From Paludibacteraceae bacterium (GTDB lineage: Bacteria; Bacteroidota; Bacteroidia; Bacteroidales; Paludibacteraceae), in the NCBI GenBank assembly GCA_024400115.1, contig JAKSNF010000009.1, positions 1-64,000 on the forward strand: 64,000 nt of DNA, given 5' to 3'. The stretch's first letter is position 1. Every line of letters begins with the position of its first letter. Below, piece by piece: positions 46,059 through 56,900 of the stretch. The translations under genes were made by a program, and so were the position numbers. The notes under the pieces were generated by a model, which saw only the letters and a list, made by a program, of their open reading frames with translations, did not search any database and was not told the origin of the DNA.

Positions 46059-47704
46059 GCAGCAATGAGTATAATTAAAATAACAGCAATAGCGATAACA
46101 ACTTTCTTCCAAGTAGCGAATTTCTTCTTGGGCAACTTAATGAGCGGGAATTGAACCATCTCGGTTAAGGTAGCACCAAAAGGTACGTTCACAATAGCGT
46201 CCGCGTTGATAGCCCAACCATTAGCGTTGAGGATAGGAGCCAGGTTGCGCTTGCGCAGTTTGAGCCAAGCCATGAACATAGCCGGACCGGAGATAACGAG
46301 CATCAGACCCGCAATCCAAATGAGCAGTTGCCACCAAGCGAGCGAGTTGATACCGCTTGCCAACGAAGCGATGAACGAACCGATATAACCAATCGCCATA
46401 CCGATGGCAGCAAAGATACCGGCAAACTTAGCAATATCAAAGGGTGTCTTCTTATCTGCCGGAGCATCCGTAGGATTGGCTATCTTATCCTGAGCCGTAG
46501 TTTGTAAACCGGCGAGGGCTTTGTCGTTCTTCTCTGCAGCGGATTTATTCACAAGGTCTTGCAGCCACTTAGCGAACTTACGATAAGGAGACCAGAAGGC
46601 TTGTTTAACAGAGATGGGATTATCCACAATCTTAGTGACCGTAGCGTCCCAGTCATTGCCCTGACGGTCATAGAAGATAGCATTCTTGCCAACCGTGAGA
46701 TTGCGAATTTCGCCTTGAGTCATAGCCGCCACGATGGTCATCGTTTGACCGAGCACCTTGCTTGTGCAGTTGCAGTAAACGAGGAACATGCCGCTGGCGC
46801 CTGCTTGAGCGTCTTGCTTACCCATGTCGCTGACGCGGATACAGAGGTGGCATATACGTTGGTCAATGACCAATTTACCGGCTTGGAACATAGCCAACTT
46901 GCCATTGTAGAAGTCTTCGAAAGCAACGAAGTTACGAAGAACGGTATAATAATCGCGACAGAGGAGTAGCAGTTTGAGGAGCGGTTCGTACTCGGCTTTG
47001 GCAGCTGCCAGTGCGGCAGCGTTGGCAGCATCGGCATCCGCTTGGGCAGCGGCATTAGCAGCCAGCACTCCCTCATAAGCGGCAATCTGAGCACCCATTT
47101 CATTGAACTTAGCCTCCGTTAGACCGGGCTTAACAGCGTCTTCGGGAATAACAGCCAAACCGAGTTTAGCCATCTTCTCCAATTGGAAATAAGCAGCGTA
47201 CTCTGCTTGTTTCTCCTTATAAGCAGCGATAACATCTGCCTCAAAAGGAGCTTTCTCTTCCGCCAACGTTGGAGTCACAGTCTCTACCGTCAAAGCGTCA
47301 ATTGTAGCTTGTACATCGGCTAAGCTAATAACCGTCTTATCACCGGCTATCTTCTTGGCAGCAGCGATAAGAGCCTCATCCTTGATGTTTGTCACCTCTA
47401 TCGAATCCTCGCCTTTAAACAAAGATGAAGGATCGACAAGGACATCGCAAAGCCATTGTGTGTTTGTAACGACCTCATCTAAATGGAGTTGGCCATCTTT
47501 GTCGCAGTCCATTAAAGAAAGGGTCTGTTCGGACACTTCTAATCCGGTAATGGGGCAAGAGAGAACGGTCCATTTCTTTGGATCAAGTTCTGCGAGATGA
47601 CGTAAATCGTCAGCCGATTGAATACGAACGCGGGTAGAACCGCCTAAGTTTACGAATGTCCAAGCATACTTGGATGTCAGTTTCTTGAGATCAATTTTTC
47701 TCAT
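46001..47704 (-). CDS. Large membrane protein with EF-hand-like motif
   Basis: This 567-residue protein has an EF-hand-like loop near residue 75 ([13 protein letters not shown]), long Ala/Glu-rich helices (about 165-240), and three or four membrane segments in the C-terminal part (about 425-480 and 540-560). No signal peptide is present. I do not recognise the family beyond similarity to uncharacterised Bacteroidales proteins. The last 58 bp overlap the start of the M23-LysM gene. Its promoter is interleaved with that of rpsA. Confidence 0.7.
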   Translation of the reverse strand: MRKIDLKKLTSKYAWTFVNLGGSTRVRIQSADDLRHLAELDPKKWTVLSCPITGLEVSEQTLSLMDCDKDGQLHLDEVVTNTQWLCDVLVDPSSLFKGEDSIEVTNIKDEALIAAAKKIAGDKTVISLADVQATIDALTVETVTPTLAEEKAPFEADVIAAYKEKQAEYAAYFQLEKMAKLGLAVIPEDAVKPGLTEAKFNEMGAQIAAYEGVLAANAAAQADADAANAAALAAAKAEYEPLLKLLLLCRDYYTVLRNFVAFEDFYNGKLAMFQAGKLVIDQRICHLCIRVSDMGKQDAQAGASGMFLVYCNCTSKVLGQTMTIVAAMTQGEIRNLTVGKNAIFYDRQGNDWDATVTKIVDNPISVKQAFWSPYRKFAKWLQDLVNKSAAEKNDKALAGLQTTAQDKIANPTDAPADKKTPFDIAKFAGIFAAIGMAIGYIGSFIASLASGINSLAWWQLLIWIAGLMLVISGPAMFMAWLKLRKRNLAPILNANGWAINADAIVNVPFGATLTEMVQFPLIKLPKKKFATWKKVVIAIAVILIILIAACLIAHYCFGYPCHYRPCC

Positions 47705-47744
47705 AAGTTTATGTGTTTTTATACCTTTTCTTTGAAAAACGCTA

Positions 47745-47752
47745 CAAAATTA
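47745..47752 (-). promoter_or_regulatory. Promoter -7 box of the EF-hand gene
   Basis: TAATTTTG on the minus strand, with its TTTG element at about 47772-47775 inside the rpsA promoter. Confidence 0.6.
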
Positions 47753-47760
47753 CAAAATAA

Positions 47761-47792
47761 TTTGCATATATCAAAATTTTTTTATACTTTTG
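47761..47792 (+). promoter_or_regulatory. Promoter of rpsA
   Basis: TTTGCATATATCAAAA at 47761 and TACTTTTG at 47785-47792 with 20-bp spacing. Confidence 0.75.
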
Positions 47793-47811
47793 CACGCTTT
47801 TTCGTGGAAAA

Positions 47812-47969
47812 GGTCTAAATATAGACCGCCCTTCGGGCTGTTAGACCGTCCCTATAGGACTGAAAGACCGCAGCCAACGGCTGCTGAAAGACCGGGGTTG
47901 CGCCCCTGAAAGACTATCCTACAGCGTAGCGGTCCTACAGCGTAGCGGTCCTACAGCGCAGCGGTCTAA
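47812..47969. repeat. Mini-hairpin array in the rpsA leader
   Basis: The linker TGAAAGACCG (or TTAGACCG) alternates with palindromic cores of different sequence: GCCC-TTC-GGGC (47828), GTCC-CTATA-GGAC (47848), GCAGCC-AAC-GGCTGC (47870) and GGGG-TTGCG-CCCC (47894). Three 16-bp CTACAGCGTAGCGGTC units follow. Confidence 0.85.
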
Positions 47970-48028
47970 ACATAGATACTTCCACACGAGGAAAAAGTTA
48001 ACATGTTTAACCCTTTTATATCTGTATT

Positions 48029-49849
48029 ATGGCAGAAAATTTATCTCTCCAGAACTTCGACTGGGATGCCTATGAGAAAGAAGCTCAAGGCAAACAAAAC
48101 GAAGAAGTCCTTGCTAAGTATGACCAAACCCTGAACGCTATCAAAGACAACGAGGTTGTCGATGGTACTGTTATCAGCATCAACAAACGCGAGGTTGTAG
48201 TTAATGTAGGTTACAAATCCGATGGTATCATCCCCGCAACTGAATTCCGTTACAATCCGGATCTGAAGGTAGGTGATAAGGTTGAGGTTTATATCCAAAC
48301 CCAAGAGGACCGTAAGGGTCAACTCGTTCTTTCGCACAAAGAGGCTCGCACCTCTCGCAGTTGGGATCGTGTTAACGACGCTTGCAACAGTGGCGAAATC
48401 GTTAATGGTTACATCAAATGCCGCACGAAAGGTGGTATGATTGTTGATGTTCTCGGTATGGAAGCCTTCTTACCCGGTAGCCAAATCGACGTTAAGCCCA
48501 TCCGTGATTACGACCAATTCGTTGGTAAAACGATGGAGTTCAAGATTGTTAAGGTCAACCAAGAATACCGCAACGCTGTTGTTTCACACAAGGCTCTTAT
48601 CGAAGCTGAGCTTGAAGCACAACGCAAAGAGATCGTTAATGGTCTTGAGAAGGGTCAAGTACTCGAAGGTGTTGTTAAGAACATCACGAACTATGGTGTA
48701 TTCATTGACTTGGGTGGCGTAGATGGTCTTATCCACATCACCGATTTGAGTTGGGGTCGTATAAGTGATCCGAAGGAGATTGTTGCTTTGGATCAAAAGA
48801 TCAACGTTGTTATCCTTGACTTCGACGATGAGAAGAAGCGTATCGCTCTCGGTTTGAAGCAGCTCACTCCTCATCCTTGGGATGCTCTTGATGCAGACAT
48901 CAAGGTTGGTGACAAGGTTCACGGTAAGGTTGTTGTTATGACCGACTACGGAGCATTCGTAGAAGTAGCTGAAGGCGTTGAAGGTCTCGTTCACGTAAGT
49001 GAGATGAGTTGGAGTCAGCACCTGCGCAGCGCTAATGACTTCCTTAAGGTTGGTGACGAGATTGACGCTATCATCCTCACTCTTGACCGCGACGAGCGTA
49101 AGATGAGTCTCGGTATCAAGCAGCTCAAGGCTGATCCTTGGGAGAATATTGACACCAAGTATGCTGTTGGCACTCGTCATTTTGCTAAAGTTCGTAACTT
49201 CACTAATTTCGGTGTCTTCGTTGAGATCGAAGAAGGCGTTGACGGCTTAGTACATATCTCCGACCTGAGCTGGACCAAGAAAATCAAACACCCCAGTGAG
49301 TTCACCCAAATCGGAACTGAAATGGAAGTTATGGTTCTTGAGATTGATAAGGAAAACCGCCGTTTGAGTTTAGGTCACAAACAACTCGAGGAGAATCCTT
49401 GGGAAGAGTTAGAAGCTAAGTATGGCGTTGACACCATCGTTAGTGGTAAGGTTGTTGAAATCAACGACAAGGGTGCTGTTGTAACCCTCGAAGATGGTGT
49501 TGAAGGTTTCTGCACCTCTCGTCATCTTGCCAAAGAAGATAAGAGCGTAGTGAAGAACGGCGATACTCTTGACTTCAAGGTTATTGAGTTCAACCGCGAT
49601 GCCAAACGTATCCTTCTGTCTCACCTCCGTACATGGGAAGAGCGCAAGGAAGTTCCCGCAGAGAAGAAAGCTGCTAAGAAAGAGGCTGCTCCTGAATTAC
49701 CAAAGATGGAGAAGACCACTCTGGGCGACCTCAGCGTGTTAGCAGACCTTAAAGCAAGCTTAGAAGAAGCGCCCAAGGCAGAAGAAGCTCCTGCTAAGAA
49801 AGTTGCTAAGAAAGCTACCAAGAAAGCCGAAGAGCAAACGGAAGAGTAA
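48029..49849 (+). CDS. rpsA: 30S ribosomal protein S1
   Basis: This 606-residue protein contains six S1 RNA-binding domains (for example EGVVKNITNYGVFIDLGGVDGLIHITDLSW at about 212-241 in part) and a Lys/Ala/Glu-rich tail (about 540-606). S1 brings mRNA to the ribosome and matters especially in Bacteroidota, where Shine-Dalgarno use is weak. The first 35 residues are an N-terminal extension. The long hairpin array in its leader could influence its autoregulation, but that is inference. Confidence 0.93.
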   Translation: MAENLSLQNFDWDAYEKEAQGKQNEEVLAKYDQTLNAIKDNEVVDGTVISINKREVVVNVGYKSDGIIPATEFRYNPDLKVGDKVEVYIQTQEDRKGQLVLSHKEARTSRSWDRVNDACNSGEIVNGYIKCRTKGGMIVDVLGMEAFLPGSQIDVKPIRDYDQFVGKTMEFKIVKVNQEYRNAVVSHKALIEAELEAQRKEIVNGLEKGQVLEGVVKNITNYGVFIDLGGVDGLIHITDLSWGRISDPKEIVALDQKINVVILDFDDEKKRIALGLKQLTPHPWDALDADIKVGDKVHGKVVVMTDYGAFVEVAEGVEGLVHVSEMSWSQHLRSANDFLKVGDEIDAIILTLDRDERKMSLGIKQLKADPWENIDTKYAVGTRHFAKVRNFTNFGVFVEIEEGVDGLVHISDLSWTKKIKHPSEFTQIGTEMEVMVLEIDKENRRLSLGHKQLEENPWEELEAKYGVDTIVSGKVVEINDKGAVVTLEDGVEGFCTSRHLAKEDKSVVKNGDTLDFKVIEFNRDAKRILLSHLRTWEERKEVPAEKKAAKKEAAPELPKMEKTTLGDLSVLADLKASLEEAPKAEEAPAKKVAKKATKKAEEQTEE

Positions 49850-50974
49850 TCATAGTTGAACGCTTACACACTCGTTGTGAAGCGACTCAAGAATAGATTG
49901 GACGGCGTCAGCACTGACGCCGTTCTTTTTTGCCCATTCCAAACGGCGTTGAAGAATCTCGTCATATCGTTTGGCTTGTAGCACAGGCATATTATGTTCG
50001 CGCTTATAATCGCCTATCTTACGAGCAATCGCCACACGTTGAGCTATTAGTTTCCATAGCTCGTCATCTACTTCATCAATCTCTGAGCGAAGCTCAACTA
50101 AGTTGAGAGTGGAGAGTGTAGAGTGTAGAGTAGTTGCGCCTGCGGCGGTAGTTGAAAGTTGAGCGTTATCTCGATATTTTAAGTTCTTGATAATATCTAT
50201 AACTTGGGCGGGAGTGAGTTGTTGTTTAGCATCACTGAGCGCGTGAGTAGGATCATTATGTACCTCAATCATCAGTCCATCATAATCGAGGTCCATTGCT
50301 AATTGACATAAAGCAGGAACTTTAGCCGCATCCCCACTCATATGAGAAGGATCTAAGAGTAACGGCACATCGGGTTTGCGACGACGCAACTCAAACGCCA
50401 TTGCCCAACAAGGCTTATGGTTACAACCACGATGAATAGCCATCACAGGCAGTCCCGTTGCTTGCAAACGCTCTATATTCCCTATCCACAAATTGACATC
50501 CTCATTGACGGGGTTTTTGATGAGGATGGTGGATTGTGGATGGTGGATGGTGGATTGTATTTCATCTGCGATGGTCTGGACGGCAATAGGGTTCGCGCTC
50601 GTGCGCGCGCCAATCCATATATATAAGTTTAGAGTGGAGAGTTTAGAGTTTAGAGAAGCCGCCTCGTTTATTAGTTTAGAGTTGAAAAAGTCAATTATCC
50701 TTCTTACATGCTCGGGAGTGGCGACTTCCGTAGCGACAGGTAGATTATATGTCTCACTCACCTCTTGCAACCAAGGCAAACCCCTCTCCCCTACCCCTTG
50801 AAAGGTAGAGGGAGAAGTACGGGGTTTCCATATACCTGAGCGGAAGATAAGACCGCCTTCGTTGGTCGCTCCGGCAACTCCGATATTTTGCTGCGCCGAG
50901 AGGCTTTCGGCTATTGATAATACTTGTTCGCGGCTCTCCGCTGCACAAGGACCTAATATGAATAGTTTATTCAT
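49850..50974 (-). CDS. aroA: Bifunctional DAHP synthase / chorismate mutase
   Basis: This 374-residue fusion joins a KDSA-type DAHP synthase (GPCAAES at about 8; RSGIWKPRTSP; FELRRRKPDVPLLLDPSHM) to a C-terminal AroQ chorismate mutase (LRSEIDEVDDELWKLIAQRVAIARKIGDYK). It starts the shikimate pathway and catalyses its branch to Phe/Tyr. The gene has at least four repeat insertions: a GAAAGACCG-type element (near residue 25), TTTAGAG heptamers (NSKLSTLN), GTGGATG heptamers (STIHHPQSTI) and a mixed one before the mutase domain. The start at 50974 matches the family and leaves out a repeat-derived extension. Confidence 0.88.
   Translation of the reverse strand: MNKLFILGPCAAESREQVLSIAESLSAQQNIGVAGATNEGGLIFRSGIWKPRTSPSTFQGVGERGLPWLQEVSETYNLPVATEVATPEHVRRIIDFFNSKLINEAASLNSKLSTLNLYIWIGARTSANPIAVQTIADEIQSTIHHPQSTILIKNPVNEDVNLWIGNIERLQATGLPVMAIHRGCNHKPCWAMAFELRRRKPDVPLLLDPSHMSGDAAKVPALCQLAMDLDYDGLMIEVHNDPTHALSDAKQQLTPAQVIDIIKNLKYRDNAQLSTTAAGATTLHSTLSTLNLVELRSEIDEVDDELWKLIAQRVAIARKIGDYKREHNMPVLQAKRYDEILQRRLEWAKKNGVSADAVQSILESLHNECVSVQL
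50103..50136. repeat. TTTAGAG-type heptamer array in aroA linker
   Basis: GAGAGTG/TAGAGTG 7-bp units encode part of the linker before the chorismate mutase domain. Confidence 0.75.
50524..50559. repeat. GTGGATG heptamer array in aroA
   Basis: Five 7-bp units encode STIHHPQSTI in the DAHP synthase domain. Confidence 0.8.
50627..50656. repeat. TTTAGAG heptamer array in aroA
   Basis: Four 7-bp units encode LNSKLSTLN; a partial unit continues near 50674. Confidence 0.8.
50847..50911. repeat. Mini-hairpin element in aroA
   Basis: A GACCGCCTTCG unit and GGTCGCTCCGGC and GCTGCGCC cores encode the SLSAQQNIGVAGATNEGGL segment near the N-terminus. Confidence 0.7.
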
Positions 50975-50990
50975 TGTGGATGGTGGATAG

Positions 50991-53900
50991 TTAACGAACC
51001 ATGAGTTTACCGGATTGCAAGATACGTTTCTCGCCTTCCATGAAGACATACAAGTAATATTGATTCGGAGTGAGATGAATCGTAACTCCTACCACTTGAG
51101 GATCAAAATCAAAGAACGTCTCTATACCATCCTTATCTGTACGAATATCGGAATAATTAAAATTAGACGTTGGCAACTTATAAGAGCACAAGCGTTGACC
51201 ATAAGCATCAAAGAGGCAGAAGACTACATTTTTACGAATAGTAGCTACCATGATATCCGTTGTACCTTGGATATACTTGAGAACAACATCATGAGAGGTG
51301 GGCGATTGTCCTTCATTGATAGAAGAATAAACGAAGTTAATATAATACTTACGTACCTCATTATTTTCAGCCTCACACAGAATCAACGTGGTATCTCCTA
51401 CAGTCTTAACATTGATACTTACTGTTGCTCGTTCCGACTCGGCAAATGCCTCTACATTCGGCACTACAGCACCATCACTAAGAATATAGGTATAGAAGGT
51501 TGTTTCCGGATCAAAATTCGGCATTTCCAAACTATCTAACAAGATAGTAGCCAAATAATTGTTATCGTCTAATGCAACTTCTTGCGTCAACGAATAAACC
51601 ATAGTACTCTCACCATCTTGAGCAACAACAGAGATAATAAACGAACCATCTTGTTGCTGATTCAAAGATGCAGTCGCCAGCGGGTCAGATAATGTGTAAG
51701 AAATATCTTGCTGAGCATAGAAAGCAGACGAATCAGAACCTACCGGCAAGTAAAGGACATAGTCCGTAACGAGCGGGTCAAAATCCTCGATGGCCTTACC
51801 TTGTACATAGATAGCTTGCAAGGTAGCGTCAAAGTTCTTCTTACACGTAAAGGCAAGGAAGTACTCATTAGAAATAGATGTTTCCTCAGCAAGCACCTCT
51901 ATGATAACCGTAACTACCGTAGCGCCATTGGCGTCTTGAGTGGTATCCGAGCGCAATGTAATCGTTTGCACAGGCTCCATGGCTATAGGCGTAACAACCG
52001 GTATCGAATCACCAAACGGTACAGCCAGTTGATACTCATAGATATCCGGATCAAACTCCGGCAATGAGATATCGTTGATTAGAATATCGCTCAGCTGTGC
52101 ATTCTCGGACAAACTATGTTTATAAGTAAGTCTATACACGAGTTGATTTCCGTTCTCTGCCGTTACCGTAAGGAAGGTTGTATCCTCCACGCGGTTCTCA
52201 ATAACGCGTTGTAAGTCATTGAATAGTTCCCAGTCAATAAACGGATAATCTTCATTTTTAGCCAAGGCTACAATATAGGACAGGCGTTCCGGGTCAAAGT
52301 CTGCAATGTCTTCACCATTGCAACGAATCATCTTCAATTGAGCATTGCTATCCAAGTTATAAAGGAAGTGAATAGTATATATGTTAATAGAACCGTCCTC
52401 TGCCTCAACTAACAAAACAGCCTTGTTCATTGCTTTTACGCCACTTATTTCCGGCAGCAGGGTAATAGAGACTTGTTGGTAGTCATCGCCCGTAAGCCAC
52501 GTTACAACAGGTTGCTCGTCTCCCTCGTTAATATAAACTGAATATTCCGTTTGACTTCCTTCAAATGACTCCAATGGCTTATCGTTGATAAAGAGTCCTG
52601 CCAACGTGTCCACACTGGATTTGGTAATCTCATGATTGATCGCATACACACGGTGGCGCCCATCTTGAGCCGTTACCGTGATACGACGATTGAGATGATA
52701 AGTATCAGCCAATAGAGTATCCAGCGTAACCACTTGGTGGTCTTCTCCCACTTCCCAATCAAGATTCGGGAAACGACGTTCACCCATTGGAAGAACAATA
52801 GTATATTCATTCTTCGTTGGCTCAAAGCCGGATAGTAATTGAGCATCTTCGTATATTGCTCTTAATGTATCTGCCGTAGAGGGTTGGAAATCAAAGACTA
52901 CCACATATTGAGCTTTTGACAAGTCTTCTGCCGTTACTTCAATAGTAGCACGATTACCATCAAAGACGGCATCTGCAATCGTTTGCGTTGCTTCCGACTG
53001 CTGACCTACGACATCGGGTTGTTCTTCTTGCTCGTCTAAGGGTAAGGTACATGTATAAACGAAGGTGGTCGGTTCAAATCCTTCAATTGCTTCTCCGTTA
53101 ACAAAGATATTAGAGAGTAATGTATTCGACGATTTAGGAACTACATATTTGATGGTATAGGTATTCGTAACGGCATCATCTTTGGAAGACACTTGCAATT
53201 GTACTTTGAATCCATCACGGATGTAGGTCACTTTCTGTCCTTCCTGACCTAAAACGGCTTGTACATCCGGCAATATCGTTGTACCAAGAGGCAGATTAAT
53301 GGTGTACTGATTATTCATCGGAGAGAATGCTAACATCGGATTCAGTTCGGGCAAGAACTCGCTCATCGGTTGACCATTGAGGGTTATATCGGCTAACGTA
53401 GCACTTGCCGCAAAGGCCTCTACATAAACATTGATTTCGTAGTGACGAGTGGTTGTACCGTCTTGCGCTTTGGTGTCCAAATTGACAATCACGTTATTTT
53501 CACCATCTACGTCGGAACGAGTAACCGTAACGAATTTATCCTCAGCAGACCACATAACCGAGAAGTCCATATTCGGTACTCTCGTCGAATAATAAGCATA
53601 GGTAGATGAGAAGTGCTCTACAGGCTGATTATTAATCAAAATGGCACTCAATTCTGCATTATGACTCGGTTCTGCTTCTATCGTAATGGTATAATTACGA
53701 TGCGCTGATTGATCTTCTGAAGTAACACTAATCAATGTCGGTTCACCTAACTTACCCACCTCCATGGATACGGTTGCATTATTGCCGGAGCGATAGCTGA
53801 TAGAAGGCATCTGCAGTTCTTGCTGTTTAACTTGAGGCGTGGGAAGAATAATGGTATATTCTAATGAATCCGAACGGAAGCCACTCAGTTCTTGACCATC

Positions 53901-56900
53901 CAAATAGATCATCTCTAATTCTGCCACATTGGAAAGATTGGGAAGAATCGTTACCTTATACGTAGCCTTATCCGTGCCATTGGCAGTTGTGACTACAATC
54001 GAATAAACATTATCCTCCAAAGAGATTTCTACCTTTTGTTCCTGCTGAACAGGAACTACCTTCAGTTGAACCGCCGAATCAGTAACAAGGGTATAATCCT
54101 TAATATCAGCATTGAATCCGGCTATCAATGTATCCGCAACTAAGATTGCACTGAGTTTAGTATTTGCTACATCATCAGAGGGTTTAGATAGAATATATGT
54201 CTTCGTGTTCGATTCTGTTCCAAAGACCGTCCACTGTATTTGCTCTTCTGTTTGAACCATCACTACTGAATCGCGATAATCGTCACGAACGAAACTAACC
54301 CACTCGGGCTGATCTGCCGTCTTGGTGTAGTTCGTTCCACCAAAGTCCGTGGGGATAGTACCATCTATTTCAAACTCGGTGATCAGACCTTGCGACTGAC
54401 GAGGTTGCGGTTGAGCAATAACGGTATAAGTGCCCACCGAACCGTCCGCAGCCTTAACGGTAAACACACCGTTGCGCATTACAACCGTTTGAGCATCTTC
54501 TGCCTTATAGAAGTTCAGGACGGGTAATTGCTCTGCCGTGAGCTGATACTCGCGTATCGCAGAATCAAAACTTTCTACACCATCAATAGCTACTAATTGA
54601 GTATTGCTACTAACCGGACGTTTCATGCGAATCGTGTAGTTCTGACTCGTTCCGTTCTCTGCCGTTACGGCAATCGTCATTACAGAGTCAGCATAATTCA
54701 TCGTGATAGTCTGTAAATTTGATAGTGCCTTATAATCCACATCCGGCAATTGAGCAGAGGTCATTATATAGGTATATTCGAATGTAGAAGCATCAAAGCC
54801 GCTTATCTCTTCCCCATTAACGAGCAAGCTTTGCAGGTTAGCACTGCTTTGCAAAGGACGCGTAACGGATAAAGTGTAGTCGGTATAAGTACCATCCTCC
54901 GCGAAGTTACGAATAGTGGCTGTGCGCACACCGGCGTTCTCTTCGCTCCATGTTATGAGTTGGGCTTGGTCACTAACCTCACCCGTGAAGGCGAGTGTCG
55001 GAATACGTGTTTGCTCACAGTCGGTTAAGGTAACGGCGAAGGCTTTATCTGTCAGGGCAGCATCAAGACCATTGACTTTTAATGCGGTCAGTTGGCTATT
55101 GTAAGCAAAACGTACCCAATCAACGTACATCTCCGCCGAACCATCTGCTGTAGTACCAGATTCCTGATAATAAGAGTTTAGAATAATATTCATTGACGAT
55201 GGATTACCAACGGCAGCATTGGCTGACGATAAATCCAAATCCAATTGCTTATAATTCGAGAAGGCCTTCGTGTCCTTGTGTATCAATTCCTTATACCCCA
55301 AATTACCCGTGAGTTGATAAACGATACGGTTATTATCTGACACCTTGGGGAACTTATAATAAATACTTAAAACATCCGGTGTATTGCGGAAAGTAATACC
55401 TCCTGATACTTGGAAGGAAGACGAACCGGCAACACCTAAAGTACCCGTTACTGTGCCTAATGTAATGAAACCGGGGATAATACCACCTACACCAAAAATA
55501 CCCGGATAACGAGAATAGAGATATGCAACACCTGTGGGATCTTGTTTAACCTCACCTCCGGATTTATAGGTTCCTTCACTATTCGCAGCATCGGCCACAA
55601 CCTGCCAAGATACGGGTTTAGGACCTTTATTATATTTTGCCGTCGTCCACTCTGTAAATTCACCATTAGGAATTACATCGTTGGAATAGAAGTACCATAT
55701 ATCGTAGATATTGGTATATCCGTCATTCATAACCTTTGCTTGCCAGTGTTTGCTGTTCTGTTGCAGCACAGTCACGCCCGTTTGGAAGGATGCCACTTGA
55801 TATTCTACTATCGAAGAAGACGTTAGATTTACAATATAGGAGAATCGGTTAGAATCGAAACCGCTAACCGCGGTACCGTTCACCTTCAGTCCCGTCAGCA
55901 CGGCGGGATTCTGGGTCGCTACGTTCGGTGTGATGGTATAAGTCAAGTCTTCATAATCGGTGTGATTGGCTTGCACCTTAATAATCGTTGGACGAAGCGT
56001 TCCTCCTTGCTGAGCAAAGATAACTTGTTCGTTGTAATTCTTAGCATAGATAACCTCAAAGGTCTTTGTTCCGTAAGGCAGATTAATAGCAAACTCACGT
56101 TCCGTGACATTAAGAAAGACGGTATCCAAACGGTCGGGTGTGTTCTCGCGCGAGTATATATATTGAAGAGAACGCAATTGGTTCGCTTCATTTGACTCTT
56201 GAGTTTTAAAGAGGAAACTATAGGTTTTCGTATCTCCGTTCTCCGCCGTAACCTCAATAAAAGTGGTATCTCCTAACGGACGAGACTCAATAGCCACTTG
56301 TTGTTCCGGCTCTTGCCTCTCATATAATTCAAGTTGCGGAACTCTCGTTGCACCATAAGGCAAAACAAAGGAATACTCAGTAACGGCAGGATTGAAATCA
56401 AATTCGAGGTCTGTAAAGGCAATCGACTCTAAGTTTGTATTCGAAGACTTAATAACAGGGAAAGCAATCGTATAGTTCTGCTTTGTTACTTCATCCTCTG
56501 CCATCACCTCAATCGTCATCACACCATCTACTTGGCTATAATGCGTCGTAATCGTTTGGGTCGGCATTATGCCTTTCGGCATCACGCAAGGAACGATTTT
56601 GGTTCGCCAAGCCAACGTATCTACATAATCAAACTTATCCGAACGGAAGCCGGCTATTGACTGATTATTGATTAATATATCTGCCAATAAAGCATTATTA
56701 GACTTTTGTCTATTATAACGAATCTCATAAACCGCTTGCGCTCCGCTTTGAGCCGTAACAATTACTTTTTGCAAGGTATTGCTCTCGTTATAAATAACAA
56801 TCGACTGCCCCTTATCCGGAACGACCGTTACTTGTGGCAGAGCCTCTCCCGTGCCAATAGGTATATTATAGACCAACGTGGTAGGTTGATAGGAAATCTC

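Larger units (their letters stand above)
47705..48028. other. Divergent promoter region and rpsA leader with hairpin array
   Basis: Divergent promoters for the 46001-47704 gene (minus, 47745-47752) and rpsA (plus, 47761-47792) overlap. The rpsA leader carries the longest GAAAGACCG array of the window (47812-47969). Confidence 0.75.

Noticed and set aside
50974..51049. Longer aroA N-terminus
   Set aside because: The extension is partly heptamer-encoded and overlaps the end of the giant gene; MNKLFILGPCAAES is the family start.
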